A stretch of DNA of 64,000 nt, taken from contig CAJTLB010000008.1 of NCBI GenBank assembly GCA_910577045.1, positions 1 to 64,000 on the forward strand. Reading direction: 5' to 3'. Of the stretch, positions 53,968-63,904 are shown one piece after another. Position 1 is the first letter of the stretch; every line of letters starts with the position of its first letter. Under the pieces are notes generated by a model. That model searched no databases. It worked only from the letters and a program-made list of their open reading frames with translations, and was not told the DNA's origin. A program made the translations under genes and the position numbers. This DNA is from an uncultured Lachnospiraceae bacterium (GTDB lineage Bacteria > Bacillota > Clostridia > Lachnospirales > Lachnospiraceae).

Positions 53968-54652
53968 TCCCAATCTTATCCATTTCCCGTATCATATCCA
54001 TAACAAAACTACTTTCATAAGAACGGATTGCTGTTACATTAATACTTTTGGGCCTTTCTGCTTTTTCTTTTTTTAAGGAAGATTCATTTAAATACCTAGA
54101 ATATTCTTTTCTTTTATTGGCTATCCGCTTATATAAATCCCGGATTCCCTCTTGTTTTAAAAAATACTGTTTATCTAGTGCCCTTTTCCTTGCTTTACGG
54201 ATTTGTTTTTCTCTTTGCCGTTTTCTTTCTGCCTCTTTCTCTTCGCATCTCTTTTTTATCCTACTATCCCAATTATTATAACCTTCTCCATGGCAGGATT
54301 CTTTTGTCCCTCCAATAAACTCATAATCTTCCCCTGATAGATAACTAGGGTTATTTGTCATAAAAGACATATCTACAGAACGGTTCTCACGGATATGGTT
54401 AAGCACCCATTTCTCGTACTCAGGATCTTCTTTCATTGCCCAATACCCCTCGTCTGAAATTGTTAAATATTCCTTTATTTTACGATGGGAAACATGAAAT
54501 GGGATTTTTGAAATTTTATCATCTATATACGCCTTATATTCTTCTATTGTCATATCCTGCGTACTTTTTACTTCTGTCGTTTTATTGGAAGATACTAACT
54601 TATTGAACAATACTGACTGATAATCATATGTGTTTGTAGTACTAACCTTCAT
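53960..54652 (-). CDS. hypothetical protein with charged C-terminal half
   Basis: 230 residues. The N-terminal part (about 1-120) contains IPFHVSHRKIKEYLTISDEGYWAMKEDPEYEKWVLNHIRENRSVDMSFMTNN, a pattern I associate with uncharacterised Lachnospiraceae proteins. The C-terminal part is Lys/Arg/Glu-rich coiled coil (RIKKRCEEKEAERKRQREKQIRKARKRALDKQ). No signal or membrane segment. Function unknown; stands in operon with the 53404 gene. Confidence 0.65.
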   Translation of the reverse strand: MKVSTTNTYDYQSVLFNKLVSSNKTTEVKSTQDMTIEEYKAYIDDKISKIPFHVSHRKIKEYLTISDEGYWAMKEDPEYEKWVLNHIRENRSVDMSFMTNNPSYLSGEDYEFIGGTKESCHGEGYNNWDSRIKKRCEEKEAERKRQREKQIRKARKRALDKQYFLKQEGIRDLYKRIANKRKEYSRYLNESSLKKEKAERPKSINVTAIRSYESSFVMDMIREMDKIGNV

Positions 54653-54673
54653 ACTCCCACCCCTTATACTCTT

Positions 54674-54704
54674 ATAAAAAAGGCACCAGCTTTCCTGATG
54701 CCTT
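54674..54704 (-). terminator. terminator of the 54777 gene
   Basis: Minus-strand GGCATCAG-GAAAG-CTGGTGCC followed by TTTTTTAT. It separates the four-helix protein gene from the pair downstream. Confidence 0.8.
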
Positions 54705-54776
54705 CCATGGCTACTTAATCCTCTATTTTACTTATCGGCACAACCCTGGCAATTCTTAACACTATACTGCCAAATA

Positions 54777-55208
54777 TTACAAATATACCCTCATATCTTT
54801 TACTAACTTTTCTTCTATATGGGCTAACTTTTCTGCTAAATTTTTTATTTTATTCTCTGCTGCCGGATACTGGTTTAAATAGCAGTAAACCGCCTTTATC
54901 CCCATATTGCAGCCATCTGTAATTAAATCGGCCACTGTCTTATCAGAATCCTTCATTGCCATTTTCATATTGGTTTTAATCCATGACATAGCCTTTGCCA
55001 TAACTGCAGGTTCCTTTTCAGGCTCCTTACACTCTTCTAAATATTCTTCCATTTCCTTTTCGAGTTTGCAGTGTTCTTGCCTGCTTTCTTTTAAAATCTG
55101 TTTCATTTTACTGTCAGAAACATTTTCTAAAATCTCATCTATAGAAGAAACGCCCATTTTAATGCCTGCATTACATTCCCTTAATAACCTTACACTATCA
55201 TTATCCAT
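54777..55208 (-). CDS. four-helix-bundle protein of unknown function
   Basis: 143 residues, almost entirely helical: LLRECNAGIKMGVSSIDEILENVSDSKMKQILKESRQEHCKLEKEMEEYLEE, MAKAMSWIKTNMKMAMKDSDKTVADLITDGCNMGIKAVYCYLNQYPAA. Glu and His positions in the first pair of helices resemble a ferritin-like or DUF2383-type bundle, but the ExxH pattern is incomplete. Common in Clostridia; role unknown. RBS ggaggca directly before the ATG. Confidence 0.65.
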   Translation of the reverse strand: MDNDSVRLLRECNAGIKMGVSSIDEILENVSDSKMKQILKESRQEHCKLEKEMEEYLEECKEPEKEPAVMAKAMSWIKTNMKMAMKDSDKTVADLITDGCNMGIKAVYCYLNQYPAAENKIKNLAEKLAHIEEKLVKDMRVYL

Positions 55209-55261
55209 AATTGCCTCCTATTTTCTTTTTTCTTATTGTTGCCAAATCAAACAATATTATT

Positions 55262-55303
55262 AAAAAAATAACCTTGGAATAAGATTTTTCTCTTATCCCA
55301 AGG
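55262..55303 (-). terminator. terminator of purL
   Basis: Minus-strand CCTTGGGATAAG...CTTATTCCAAGG (12-bp arms with one GT-type mismatch each) followed by TTATTTTTTT. Confidence 0.85.
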
Positions 55304-55375
55304 CCACTTATTACTCTCTATTCTTGTATCTTATCGCCACCAATTACTTTTTATATTCTAAAAGCAATACTACAC

Positions 55376-58300
55376 TTATTGAAAATACTGTACCCCAGAT
55401 TCAAATATCTTTAAATCTTGTTCTCCATAAATATTCATAGCTACTGCCATGCCGCGGCGCTCTGAATGTGCCATTTTCCCAAATACTCTTCCATCTGGGC
55501 TAGTAATACCTTCAATAGCATGATAAGAACCATTAATATTCCATTCTTCATCCATAGAAACATTTCCATCTAAATCACAATATTGTGTTGCTACTTGCCC
55601 ATTTGCAAAAAGCTTGCCAATCCATTCTTTTGGTGCTACAAACCGCCCTTCTCCATGAGATGCTGCATTGGTATATACTTTTCCTGTTTCTGCTCCCATA
55701 AGCCATGGAGACTTATTAGATACTACCCTAGTATATACCATTTTTGATATATGGCGGTTAATGGTATTAAAGGTTAGGGTCGGAGAATCTTCTTTTTGTC
55801 CTACAATTTCCCCATATGGAAGAAGCCCTAGTTTAATTAATGCCTGAAAACCATTACAAATGCCAAGTGCCAATCCATCTCTTTCCTTTAATAACTGCAT
55901 AACGGCCTCTTTTAATTTTTCATTTTGGAAAGCAGTTGCAAAAAACTTAGCGGAACCATCTGGCTCATCACCTGCACTAAAACCACCTGGAAACATAATA
56001 ATCTGCGCGTTATGAATCGCTTTTTCAAACTCATCTACTGATTCCCGGATATTATCTGCTGTTATATTTTTAAATACTTTTACTGTTACTTTGGCACCAG
56101 CACGTTCAAATGCTTTTGCGCTGTCATATTCACAGTTAGTTCCCGGAAATACGGGGATAAACACAGTAGGTTTTGCTACTTTATGTTTACAAATATAAAT
56201 AGAATCTGCCTGGAAAATAGGTGCCTCTATTTTTTCTGTATTTTTAGATCCTTTTGTTGGGAATACTTTTTCTAAAGGTGCTTTCCATGCCTGTAATGCT
56301 TCTTCTATGGAAAGTGTCATATCTTTATACGTAAATTCTGTATTCTCTGTCACTTCCCCAATTAAAGTATAAGGTACTGCAATCTTATTTAACAGCCCTG
56401 CCGGAACCTCGGCTACTATATTCCCAAATTCTGGGGCAAATAAATCCTCTTTTTCTAATGCTTCTTCTATTTTTACCCCTAATTTATTCCCAAATGCCAT
56501 TTTACTAATGGCGGCTGCCAGCCCAGAAGCATTTAAAACATAGGCAGAAACAATTGCTTTATCACGGATTGCCTTTGTTATGCCATGATAAAGTTCCATC
56601 ACCTTTTCAAATACAGGAATCTTATAATCATCTGTTTCTATTGTAAATTTCACTAATTTATTTCCAGCCTGCTTTAATTCTGGCGTAATCAATTCTGTAT
56701 ATTTCGCTGTATCTACTGCAAAAGATACTAAAGTCGGCGGCACATCAATCTCGTTAAAAGTGCCTGACATACTATCTTTGCCGCCAATAGATGGCAAGCC
56801 AAATGCAACCTGTGCTGCATAAGCGCCTAATAATGCAGAAAAAGGCTGGCTCCAACGGGAAGGTTCCTCTGTCATACGGCGGAAATACTCTTGGAATGTA
56901 AAACGGATTTTATCCATACTGCCACCGGCTGCAACAATCTTTGCTACCGACTCTACTATTGCATAAATAGCCCCATGGTAAGGGCTCCATTTTGATAAAT
57001 ATGGATCAAACCCATAGCTCATTAATGTTACTGTTTCTGTTTTTCCTTTCCATACTGGAAGTTTTGCTGCCATAGTTTGTATTTCTGTAAGCTGGTATTT
57101 CCCGCCATAAGGCATAAATACAGAGCCTGCCCCAATAGAAGAGTCAAACATTTCTACTAAGCCCTTTTGGGAGCATACATTTAAACTTCCAAGGACGGAA
57201 AGCCACGTTTCCTTTACATTAGAAACAGGCTTCTTTTCCAAATATCCACAGGTTTCTGTTGGCATTTCTACTACTACTTCTGTCTCCTGGTGTGCCCCAT
57301 TTGTATCTAAAAATGCCCTTGAAATATTGACAATTTCCTTTCCTCTCCATTCCATTATCAGCCTTGGGCTTTCTGTTACTACAGCCACTTCTACGGCTTC
57401 TAGGTTTTCTTCCTCCGCATAAGAAAGGAAAACATCCACATCTTTTTTATCTACTACTACTGCCATACGTTCTTGGGATTCTGAAATAGCAATTTCTGTC
57501 CCATCAAGCCCAGCGTATTTTTTTGGCACTTTATCTAAATTAATCTGTAACCCGGCAGCCAATTCCCCAATCGCAACTGATACACCGCCAGCACCAAAAT
57601 CATTACATTTTTTAATTAAACGGCTTACTTCTTCCCTGCGGAATAATCTTTGGATCTTCCTTTCTGTTGGCGCATTCCCCTTCTGCACTTCGGCACCACA
57701 AGTTTCAATGGAACTTTCTGTATGAACCTTAGAAGAACCTGTAGCACCGCCACATCCATCACGCCCAGTCCTTCCGCCTAGTAAAATAATTCTATCATCT
57801 GGATCGGATGTTTCACGGATTACGCTCTTTCTTGGCGCAGCACCCATAACCGCACCTATTTCCATTCTTTTTGCCACATAATCTGGATGGTAAATTTCTT
57901 TTACATACCCCGTAGCAAGCCCTATCTGGTTCCCATAAGAGCTATACCCATTTGCAGCCCCCCGTACCAGCTTTTTCTGCGGAAGTTTTCCCTTTAATGT
58001 TGCATCTAAAGATACCGTTGGATCTGCTGCCCCAGTAATACGCATTGCTTGGTACACATAAGTACGCCCTGACAATGGATCACGGATTGCCCCGCCTAAA
58101 CAAGTGGCAGCCCCACCAAACGGCTCAATTTCTGTTGGATGGTTATGTGTTTCATTCTTAAAATTCACTAGCCATTCTTCCGTTTCCGTGTTTCCATTTT
58201 CATCTGTAATATCCACTGGGACTACAATACTACAAGCATTAATTTCTTCACTTTCCTCTTGGTCTTCTAATTTGCCTTCCTTTTTTAACTTACGCATTGC

Positions 58301-59137
58301 CATAAGTGCTAAATCCATTAAGCAGACAAACTTGTCCTCCCTGCCTTTAAAGATTTCTGCCCGATCAGAAAGATATGCGTTATAAGTCCCTTCTATTGGT
58401 GCCCTATAATATCCATCTTTAAAATGCACCTTTGTTAATTCTGTAGAAAACGTAGTATGGCGGCAATGGTCAGACCAATAGGTATCTAACACACGGATTT
58501 CTGTCATAGAAGGGTTTCTCTTCTCTTCCCCCTTAAAATACTTTTGGATATGCAAGAAATCTTTAAATGTCATTGCCAAATTAAAAGATTGGTACAATTC
58601 CTTACATTCCTCTTCTTCCATATCTATAAAGCCTTCTAGTATTTTTACATCACAAGGCTCATCAAAAGCAGTAATCAATGTTTCTGGTTTTACCATGCCA
58701 GTTTCCCTAGAATCTACAGGATTAATACAATACTCTTTAATCTGTGTAAGCTCTTTTTCTGTAATCTTGCCTTCCACCACATAAGTAACTGCTGTTTTAA
58801 TAACTGGCTCTTCTTCCTCATTTAAAAACTTTACACACTGCATGGCAGAATCTGCCCGTTGATCAAACTGCCCTGGTAGATATTCTACAGAAAATACATG
58901 GGAATCAGGGGACTTTTCAAATATCTCTTCATATAACATGTCTACTGGAGGCTCAGAAAATATGGTGTAACATGCTTTTTTATAGATTTCATCCGAAATA
59001 TTTTCTACATCATACCGGATTAAAACACGCACACCTGTTACATCCTGAATTTTTAAATAACTCTTCATTTCCTCCATTAACTCTTTTGCTTTTACTGCAA
59101 AGGGTGGTTTTTTTTCCACATAAACCCGTCTTACCAT
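55376..59137 (-). CDS. purL: phosphoribosylformylglycinamidine synthase (single chain)
   Basis: 1253 residues, the large FGAM synthase that converts FGAR, ATP and glutamine to FGAM in purine synthesis. N-terminal PurS-like region; two AIRS-like ATP domains with FKNETHNHPTEIEPFGGAATCLGGAIRDPLSGRTY and GRTGRDGCGGATGSSK; C-terminal class I glutaminase with VFPGTNCEYDSAKAF, MFPGGFSAGDEPDGS, catalytic Cys at 1094 (GICNGFQ) and His/Glu at about 1224/1226. The order fits the Clostridia/Bacteroidetes-type single-chain enzyme. Monocistronic, no purine riboswitch seen in its 70-nt leader. Confidence 0.97.
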   Translation of the reverse strand: MVRRVYVEKKPPFAVKAKELMEEMKSYLKIQDVTGVRVLIRYDVENISDEIYKKACYTIFSEPPVDMLYEEIFEKSPDSHVFSVEYLPGQFDQRADSAMQCVKFLNEEEEPVIKTAVTYVVEGKITEKELTQIKEYCINPVDSRETGMVKPETLITAFDEPCDVKILEGFIDMEEEECKELYQSFNLAMTFKDFLHIQKYFKGEEKRNPSMTEIRVLDTYWSDHCRHTTFSTELTKVHFKDGYYRAPIEGTYNAYLSDRAEIFKGREDKFVCLMDLALMAMRKLKKEGKLEDQEESEEINACSIVVPVDITDENGNTETEEWLVNFKNETHNHPTEIEPFGGAATCLGGAIRDPLSGRTYVYQAMRITGAADPTVSLDATLKGKLPQKKLVRGAANGYSSYGNQIGLATGYVKEIYHPDYVAKRMEIGAVMGAAPRKSVIRETSDPDDRIILLGGRTGRDGCGGATGSSKVHTESSIETCGAEVQKGNAPTERKIQRLFRREEVSRLIKKCNDFGAGGVSVAIGELAAGLQINLDKVPKKYAGLDGTEIAISESQERMAVVVDKKDVDVFLSYAEEENLEAVEVAVVTESPRLIMEWRGKEIVNISRAFLDTNGAHQETEVVVEMPTETCGYLEKKPVSNVKETWLSVLGSLNVCSQKGLVEMFDSSIGAGSVFMPYGGKYQLTEIQTMAAKLPVWKGKTETVTLMSYGFDPYLSKWSPYHGAIYAIVESVAKIVAAGGSMDKIRFTFQEYFRRMTEEPSRWSQPFSALLGAYAAQVAFGLPSIGGKDSMSGTFNEIDVPPTLVSFAVDTAKYTELITPELKQAGNKLVKFTIETDDYKIPVFEKVMELYHGITKAIRDKAIVSAYVLNASGLAAAISKMAFGNKLGVKIEEALEKEDLFAPEFGNIVAEVPAGLLNKIAVPYTLIGEVTENTEFTYKDMTLSIEEALQAWKAPLEKVFPTKGSKNTEKIEAPIFQADSIYICKHKVAKPTVFIPVFPGTNCEYDSAKAFERAGAKVTVKVFKNITADNIRESVDEFEKAIHNAQIIMFPGGFSAGDEPDGSAKFFATAFQNEKLKEAVMQLLKERDGLALGICNGFQALIKLGLLPYGEIVGQKEDSPTLTFNTINRHISKMVYTRVVSNKSPWLMGAETGKVYTNAASHGEGRFVAPKEWIGKLFANGQVATQYCDLDGNVSMDEEWNINGSYHAIEGITSPDGRVFGKMAHSERRGMAVAMNIYGEQDLKIFESGVQYFQ

Positions 59138-59207
59138 TGTTATGCCTCCTTTTATCCTTTACCAAAACTGTTTCTTTTCCATGTGTATTGTAACATATCT
59201 TTGCTTA

Positions 59208-60389
59208 TTAGAAAAGTAAATATTCCAATAAACCAAAATACCATCCTAACACGCCATTTTTCCTTACTAAATATCCTTTTTTATATTCTCCTAATACAGA
59301 AACCTCTTCCCCTGCTTTTAATGGAAGCACATAATCTGTATAATCGCTACAGGATAATCCGTCCTCTTCTTCCCATAGATACTGCTTTGGTATCCAATGT
59401 TCTTCTTTTGTATTTAATACTCTTACTATACTTCCTTCGTCTACATCTTTTATCCACTCTACATGGCGATCCTGCCACCTAATATAAAAACTTTCCTTAC
59501 TGCCCACACTATTTTCTAATACTCTTGCCGTTGGAAAATCATCATAGCTTACTATTTCAAACTTTTCTGATGCTATATCAGAGAAAATTACTGCATTAAG
59601 CTGCCCATCCCGCTTTACGACACAGCCGCCGTCTAAACTTATAATTTTCTTTTCCCGGTTAATAATAGGGGATGAATCCATATGTTCTCTTTTATATATA
59701 GTAACTGGCCAATGCCCTACAAACACATACTTGGAAAAATACAGCCCTTCGTCTTGGAAATTCCTCCAACCAACCATTTGCTCTACTTCTTTAGGCGAAA
59801 GCCCCTGATATGCTTCTGATGGCAGCCCTGCATGAGTTACTAAAAAATCCCCTGCATCTAGAATAACAGGAAGGTTTTGTATAAACTGAAGCTCTTTCTT
59901 ATACACCTCCCTAATACAATGCCATGCTTCTTCTATAGAAACTTCTTTATATGTTCCTGTTTCTTCTATTTTTACGGCATGGATAGACCGTTTCCCTTTC
60001 TCTGGCAATATCATCCCTTGTTCCATTAACATTTCTTTATAAATACAATGTCCCCAAAACTGCATACGGGAACAATACCGGTTATAAAATATTTCTGGAG
60101 TTACTAAATGTTCAATTACTCTTGCATCTACATTCCCATACACCAAATAGACCTGATGTGTTTTTTGTAATTCTATAAGGTAACGAAGCGTGGCAAGGCT
60201 TTTATTCCCTTTTTCTACTATATCCCCAGCTATTATTAAAATATCTTCCTTGGAAAATGCCACTTTATGTAACAATCCTTTTAAGTACATTAGATTTCCA
60301 TGGATATCGCTTGTAATAATAACCCTTTGCCCCTTTGGAATAAAAATCTTTTGTACGTTTATATGGTAATCCATTTTTATATCCTGCAT
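59208..60389 (-). CDS. metallophosphoesterase with SH3-like C-terminus
   Basis: 393 residues; RBS taggag 5 nt before ATG 60389. Calcineurin-like motifs in order: ITSDIHGN, GDIVEKG, YGNVDAR, VTHAGLP and VGHWPVTIYKRE, then SLDGGCVV. The phosphodiesterase part resembles the bis(5'-nucleosyl)-tetraphosphatase or Ser/Thr-phosphatase type. The last 75 residues (LKAGEEVSVLGEYKKGYLVRKNGVLGWYFG) look like a bacterial SH3 fold, unusual for a cytoplasmic phosphoesterase. Substrate unknown. Confidence 0.85.
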   Translation of the reverse strand: MQDIKMDYHINVQKIFIPKGQRVIITSDIHGNLMYLKGLLHKVAFSKEDILIIAGDIVEKGNKSLATLRYLIELQKTHQVYLVYGNVDARVIEHLVTPEIFYNRYCSRMQFWGHCIYKEMLMEQGMILPEKGKRSIHAVKIEETGTYKEVSIEEAWHCIREVYKKELQFIQNLPVILDAGDFLVTHAGLPSEAYQGLSPKEVEQMVGWRNFQDEGLYFSKYVFVGHWPVTIYKREHMDSSPIINREKKIISLDGGCVVKRDGQLNAVIFSDIASEKFEIVSYDDFPTARVLENSVGSKESFYIRWQDRHVEWIKDVDEGSIVRVLNTKEEHWIPKQYLWEEEDGLSCSDYTDYVLPLKAGEEVSVLGEYKKGYLVRKNGVLGWYFGLLEYLLF

Positions 60390-60421
60390 GTATCTCCTAC
60401 CAACCCATTTCTATAAAATTT

Positions 60422-61726
60422 TTATTGCGGATATTTTAAACAATATCTAACTGTCCTTGTATTTCCAATAGAAGCAATTACTCCTTGTTCTAACAAAGAA
60501 TTTAATATTTTCCGTGCAATAAAACTAGAACAGCCTAAAACATCTTCTACTTCTTTTCTTGTAATTTCCCTTTGTAATGAAAACATCCGAATCACTTTTT
60601 CCTCTGGGCTGTCCTCCCCTAAACTTTGCTTTTCTAACTTTTCTTGATGTTGGTTTGGCAATATTGTTACAAAAGAAGATGCTTCTGCTAAAAACTGGGG
60701 CTTTTTTATTCCCACATAACTTTCCATTATTCTTTGGATCCCTGTCCCATAGCTTTCCATTAACTTTAACCGGTAAAAAATATTAGCAAGCACCATATTA
60801 CGCGATTGCGAAACACCATTTATAATATCTGGCAAGGTAAGCCCTTTCACCAAGCCGCCTATTGATACAAATTCTATCCGGTTGGAAAAAATATTAATAA
60901 TACTGCTTCCTGAATAATCATAATCTCTATGTACAATTGTATTTAAAAGTGCTTCCCTTATTGCATACATGGGGTAATCAAAGCTTTCTACACGTTCTAG
61001 CCCTACAAAACCTGCACGGATATTATTTTGCAGGCTTAAGTATTCAAACGATTCTTCTAATTGTTTTAAAAGCGAACCTGTAAACTCTTTTCTAGATTTA
61101 AACAACATCTTCCCTGTACCTTCAAAAAGAGCACATTTTATAGAATGTTCACATTGATCCGAAAGTAAAAATGCTACATTTGTATAGTAATCATCTTTAT
61201 CGATTAATCCTAATGTCCGCATATTTTCCTTTTGGAACCCAACTTTCCTACTATCAAAATATTGTGTTGCATATTGGAAAGTTAATTCTTGGTTAATAGA
61301 CCGTGCCTTATCATACGTAATCCCATCACTCTCCCGAATCATTTCCCGTATTGCTTCCTCACTTGCAGGGACTGAAGTCACCCCATGGCGGATATAAACC
61401 CCACTCGGTTTTAATCCTTTATCTGCCAAATGGTAAGGCGGCCTTCCTCCCCGTGAAACCATAATATGGATTAAAGCTTTCTCCTCTACCCATATTGTTT
61501 CTATTGAAGTAAAGGGGATTAAATCAGGATGGATCCCATCGTGGATCATATTACTAATCCGTTCCATCTCCTGTTCTGCATAATCCACCCCAATAATGCT
61601 CCCATCACTTGCCACCCCTACATATATTTCACCGCCATCTGTATTGGCAAAAGCAACAATTTCTTTTTTAAATTCCCCATTTACTACTTCTTTTAATTCT
61701 AGACGGCTACTCTCTACAAACTCCAT
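60422..61726 (-). CDS. AlbA_2/HATPase_c_4-domain putative regulator
   Basis: 434 residues of the COG2865 type. N-terminal Schlafen AlbA_2 domain: SRLELKEVVNGEFKKEIVAFANTDGGEIYVGVASDGSIIGV (about 7-46). Middle: REALLNTIVHRDYDYSGSSIINIFSNRIEFVSIGGLVKGLTLPDIING (an HATPase-like fold). C-terminal winged helix (about 385-430; QREITRKEVEDVLGCSSFIARKILNSLLEQGVI). Such proteins are taken to be transcription regulators or accessory defence proteins. RBS weak. Confidence 0.85.
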   Translation of the reverse strand: MEFVESSRLELKEVVNGEFKKEIVAFANTDGGEIYVGVASDGSIIGVDYAEQEMERISNMIHDGIHPDLIPFTSIETIWVEEKALIHIMVSRGGRPPYHLADKGLKPSGVYIRHGVTSVPASEEAIREMIRESDGITYDKARSINQELTFQYATQYFDSRKVGFQKENMRTLGLIDKDDYYTNVAFLLSDQCEHSIKCALFEGTGKMLFKSRKEFTGSLLKQLEESFEYLSLQNNIRAGFVGLERVESFDYPMYAIREALLNTIVHRDYDYSGSSIINIFSNRIEFVSIGGLVKGLTLPDIINGVSQSRNMVLANIFYRLKLMESYGTGIQRIMESYVGIKKPQFLAEASSFVTILPNQHQEKLEKQSLGEDSPEEKVIRMFSLQREITRKEVEDVLGCSSFIARKILNSLLEQGVIASIGNTRTVRYCLKYPQ

Positions 61727-61738
61727 GCAGAAACTCCT

Positions 61739-62281
61739 TTATTGCCCAATCATATCAATCTGGCAAGACCTCATTACTTGCAGTGCCGCTTTATGTAACT
61801 CTGGCGTTATCCCTGCACAGCAGGAAGAATCCACGGAAATTTTCATTTCAGGGAAATTTGCTTTTAACAATAAGGCGTTGGATACCACACAAATATCTGT
61901 ACATACTCCAATTAATTCAATTTCCACCTCTCCCTTTTCTTTTAATTTTGCTATTTCTTTTACTAATTTTGTAGAACCAAACGTCTCTTTTTCCACTGTT
62001 TTATATGGTTTATTATATAGTGCATTTAATATCTTCTCATGTAGCCTCCAGCCATATGTTTTATAAATACAATGTTCTACTGGAAGCTTTCTTCCCTCTG
62101 CCGTATCCAAATAATTCTGATAATGTGTATCTAGTGTTGCAAAAATATTCCCTGTAAAATTTTTTATCTTAGCAGCAGCATTGTCTGTTACCTTTACTGC
62201 CTCTATACTTCCTAAGCTCCCATCAATAAAATCATTTTGCATATCTACTACAACTAATACCTTTTGCACCTGTGCCATCAT
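61739..62281 (-). CDS. isochorismatase-family hydrolase, nicotinamidase-like
   Basis: 180 residues. Catalytic triad visible: D13 (VVVDMQNDFIDG), K98 (VEKETFG), C127 (GVCTDICVVSNA). A metal site D51-x-H53 (ATLDTHYQNYL) plus H70 (VEHC) is of PncA type, supporting nicotinamide deamidation in NAD salvage; other amides cannot be excluded. Twelve nt precede the AlbA_2 gene, so they are probably cotranscribed. Confidence 0.85.
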   Translation of the reverse strand: MMAQVQKVLVVVDMQNDFIDGSLGSIEAVKVTDNAAAKIKNFTGNIFATLDTHYQNYLDTAEGRKLPVEHCIYKTYGWRLHEKILNALYNKPYKTVEKETFGSTKLVKEIAKLKEKGEVEIELIGVCTDICVVSNALLLKANFPEMKISVDSSCCAGITPELHKAALQVMRSCQIDMIGQ

Positions 62282-62320
62282 CTTTTCTTTCCTTTCTTTT
62301 TTATTTTAGTTGTACTATAT

Positions 62321-63904
62321 TTATACTACTGCTTCCACTATTGTCTTATCACCACACTGGATAGTATGAATTCCTACTGTTTTATTTTTGTTAAAATTAA
62401 AGCTTAATAAATACCCTTTCTTTAAATGATATGCAGATAAATACTCTGCTAATTGTTCTTGTCCCCGCTTTTGGTAATCACTCCCCCTCCATATTTTCAT
62501 TTCAATAATAAATTGTTTTCCTTTATAATCTACGATTACATCTGTCCGCCCCATATCCCTAGTCCTGGCTTCCACATAATAATTTCCTACTCCATTAATA
62601 ATAGGCTTTAAATATAACAAAAATAAACGTCTAGCATTTTCTTCTAAAAATTTTATAGTATTATCTGCATATAAATCTGTAAAATGTTCAACAAATTTCT
62701 CCAACACTTTATCCATATCTAATTGACCATCTTTAATAAACTGGTTTTTATTTTGGAGTGCACTATGATAAGTGGCATTATGCAATAATTCTTCCGACAT
62801 AAATAAATTATAAAGCATTGTTTCAAATATTCGGTTTGATATTACTGCCTTCCCCTCTTCCCGTTTTAAAAACCCAAACATAACCCCCATTTCAATAATA
62901 TAATTATTCATATTAAAAGGGATAGACTGCCCATAAAATAAAATAGCATATAATACCTCTTTTAATTCTTTATTATCTGCTATTTTCTTTTTCATGTCAT
63001 CAAATAACGTGTTTGATTCATCTACCAATTCTTTAATTACAGATAAGATTCCCTCCTTCTCCCATACAGATCTTTTTTCTTTTTTTATAAAATTATCATG
63101 GATTAATTTACATATCCTTGATACCAAATAAGGATAGCCTGATGTATATTCATAAATTATAGCAGAAACATAAGCAATATCCATTCCTGTCTGATAATCT
63201 TGTTCGTACTCTTTTAACATGCCGCTAATATCTAAAATAGAAAAGCTCATATCAATATTAAAATCAGCAGCTATATTCCAAGGGCTATTATATTTATGCT
63301 CTGAATCAGGCCGGATTTTCTGTTTTAAATTCTTAATATCATATACACCAGCTAAAACAACAGAATGAAAAGTTGCCCTGTCCCTCCTAGTTAAATAATA
63401 ATCTCGCATAATCCCTAGAAAATCTAAAAATACCTGATTATTTGATGCACTATCTACTTCATCTACTAATAATACCATAGGTTTTTTTGAATAAGCACAG
63501 ACCTCACTTAATAACCGGAACATTTCTGTTAAATTCAAATTACATTCTACTTCTATTCTTTTTCTTATCTCGTACAAAATATCTTTATCATTCTGGAATA
63601 TTAAATGTAAATTCTTTGCAGCACTTACAAACTCTTCTAAAAATACTTTTGAAAATGCAGATTCATTTTGATAATTCACAGTGCTTATTCTTTGGAAGCT
63701 TATAGAAATTACATTATATTCCTCTTGTAAATAATTTCTTAACGCATACAAAATTGTTGTTTTTCCAAATTGCCTTGCCCTATTAATTACAAAGTAATCA
63801 CCAAAATCTATCATTTCTTTAATCTGTGCCAGCCTACTATCCAGATTCACCATATAATGCCTATCAGGATAGCACAGCCCTGTAACATTAAAACGTCTTT
63901 GCAT
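62321..63904 (-). CDS. AAA ATPase fused to PD-(D/E)XK nuclease domain
   Basis: 527 residues, RBS gggagga close to the ATG. N-terminal AAA-ATPase_like part with Walker A RARQFGKTT (about 44-52, atypical: GxxxxGKT first Gly missing) and Walker B VLLVDEVDS (about 144-152). A helical middle (about 250-400) is followed by a C-terminal DUF1703-type nuclease: YVEARTRDMGRTDVIVDYKGKQFIIEMKIWRG with D, E-x-K. The family is common and often expanded in anaerobic gut bacteria; no defence partner genes are visible here. Confidence 0.85.
   Translation of the reverse strand: MQRRFNVTGLCYPDRHYMVNLDSRLAQIKEMIDFGDYFVINRARQFGKTTILYALRNYLQEEYNVISISFQRISTVNYQNESAFSKVFLEEFVSAAKNLHLIFQNDKDILYEIRKRIEVECNLNLTEMFRLLSEVCAYSKKPMVLLVDEVDSASNNQVFLDFLGIMRDYYLTRRDRATFHSVVLAGVYDIKNLKQKIRPDSEHKYNSPWNIAADFNIDMSFSILDISGMLKEYEQDYQTGMDIAYVSAIIYEYTSGYPYLVSRICKLIHDNFIKKEKRSVWEKEGILSVIKELVDESNTLFDDMKKKIADNKELKEVLYAILFYGQSIPFNMNNYIIEMGVMFGFLKREEGKAVISNRIFETMLYNLFMSEELLHNATYHSALQNKNQFIKDGQLDMDKVLEKFVEHFTDLYADNTIKFLEENARRLFLLYLKPIINGVGNYYVEARTRDMGRTDVIVDYKGKQFIIEMKIWRGSDYQKRGQEQLAEYLSAYHLKKGYLLSFNFNKNKTVGIHTIQCGDKTIVEAVV

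Noticed and set aside
60422..63904. AlbA_2 protein, nicotinamidase-like hydrolase and AAA-nuclease as a new defence island (NAD and nuclease theme)
   Set aside because: Each is a common stand-alone gene in these bacteria, the AAA-nuclease is separated by its own leader, and no phage-defence hallmark is adjacent.
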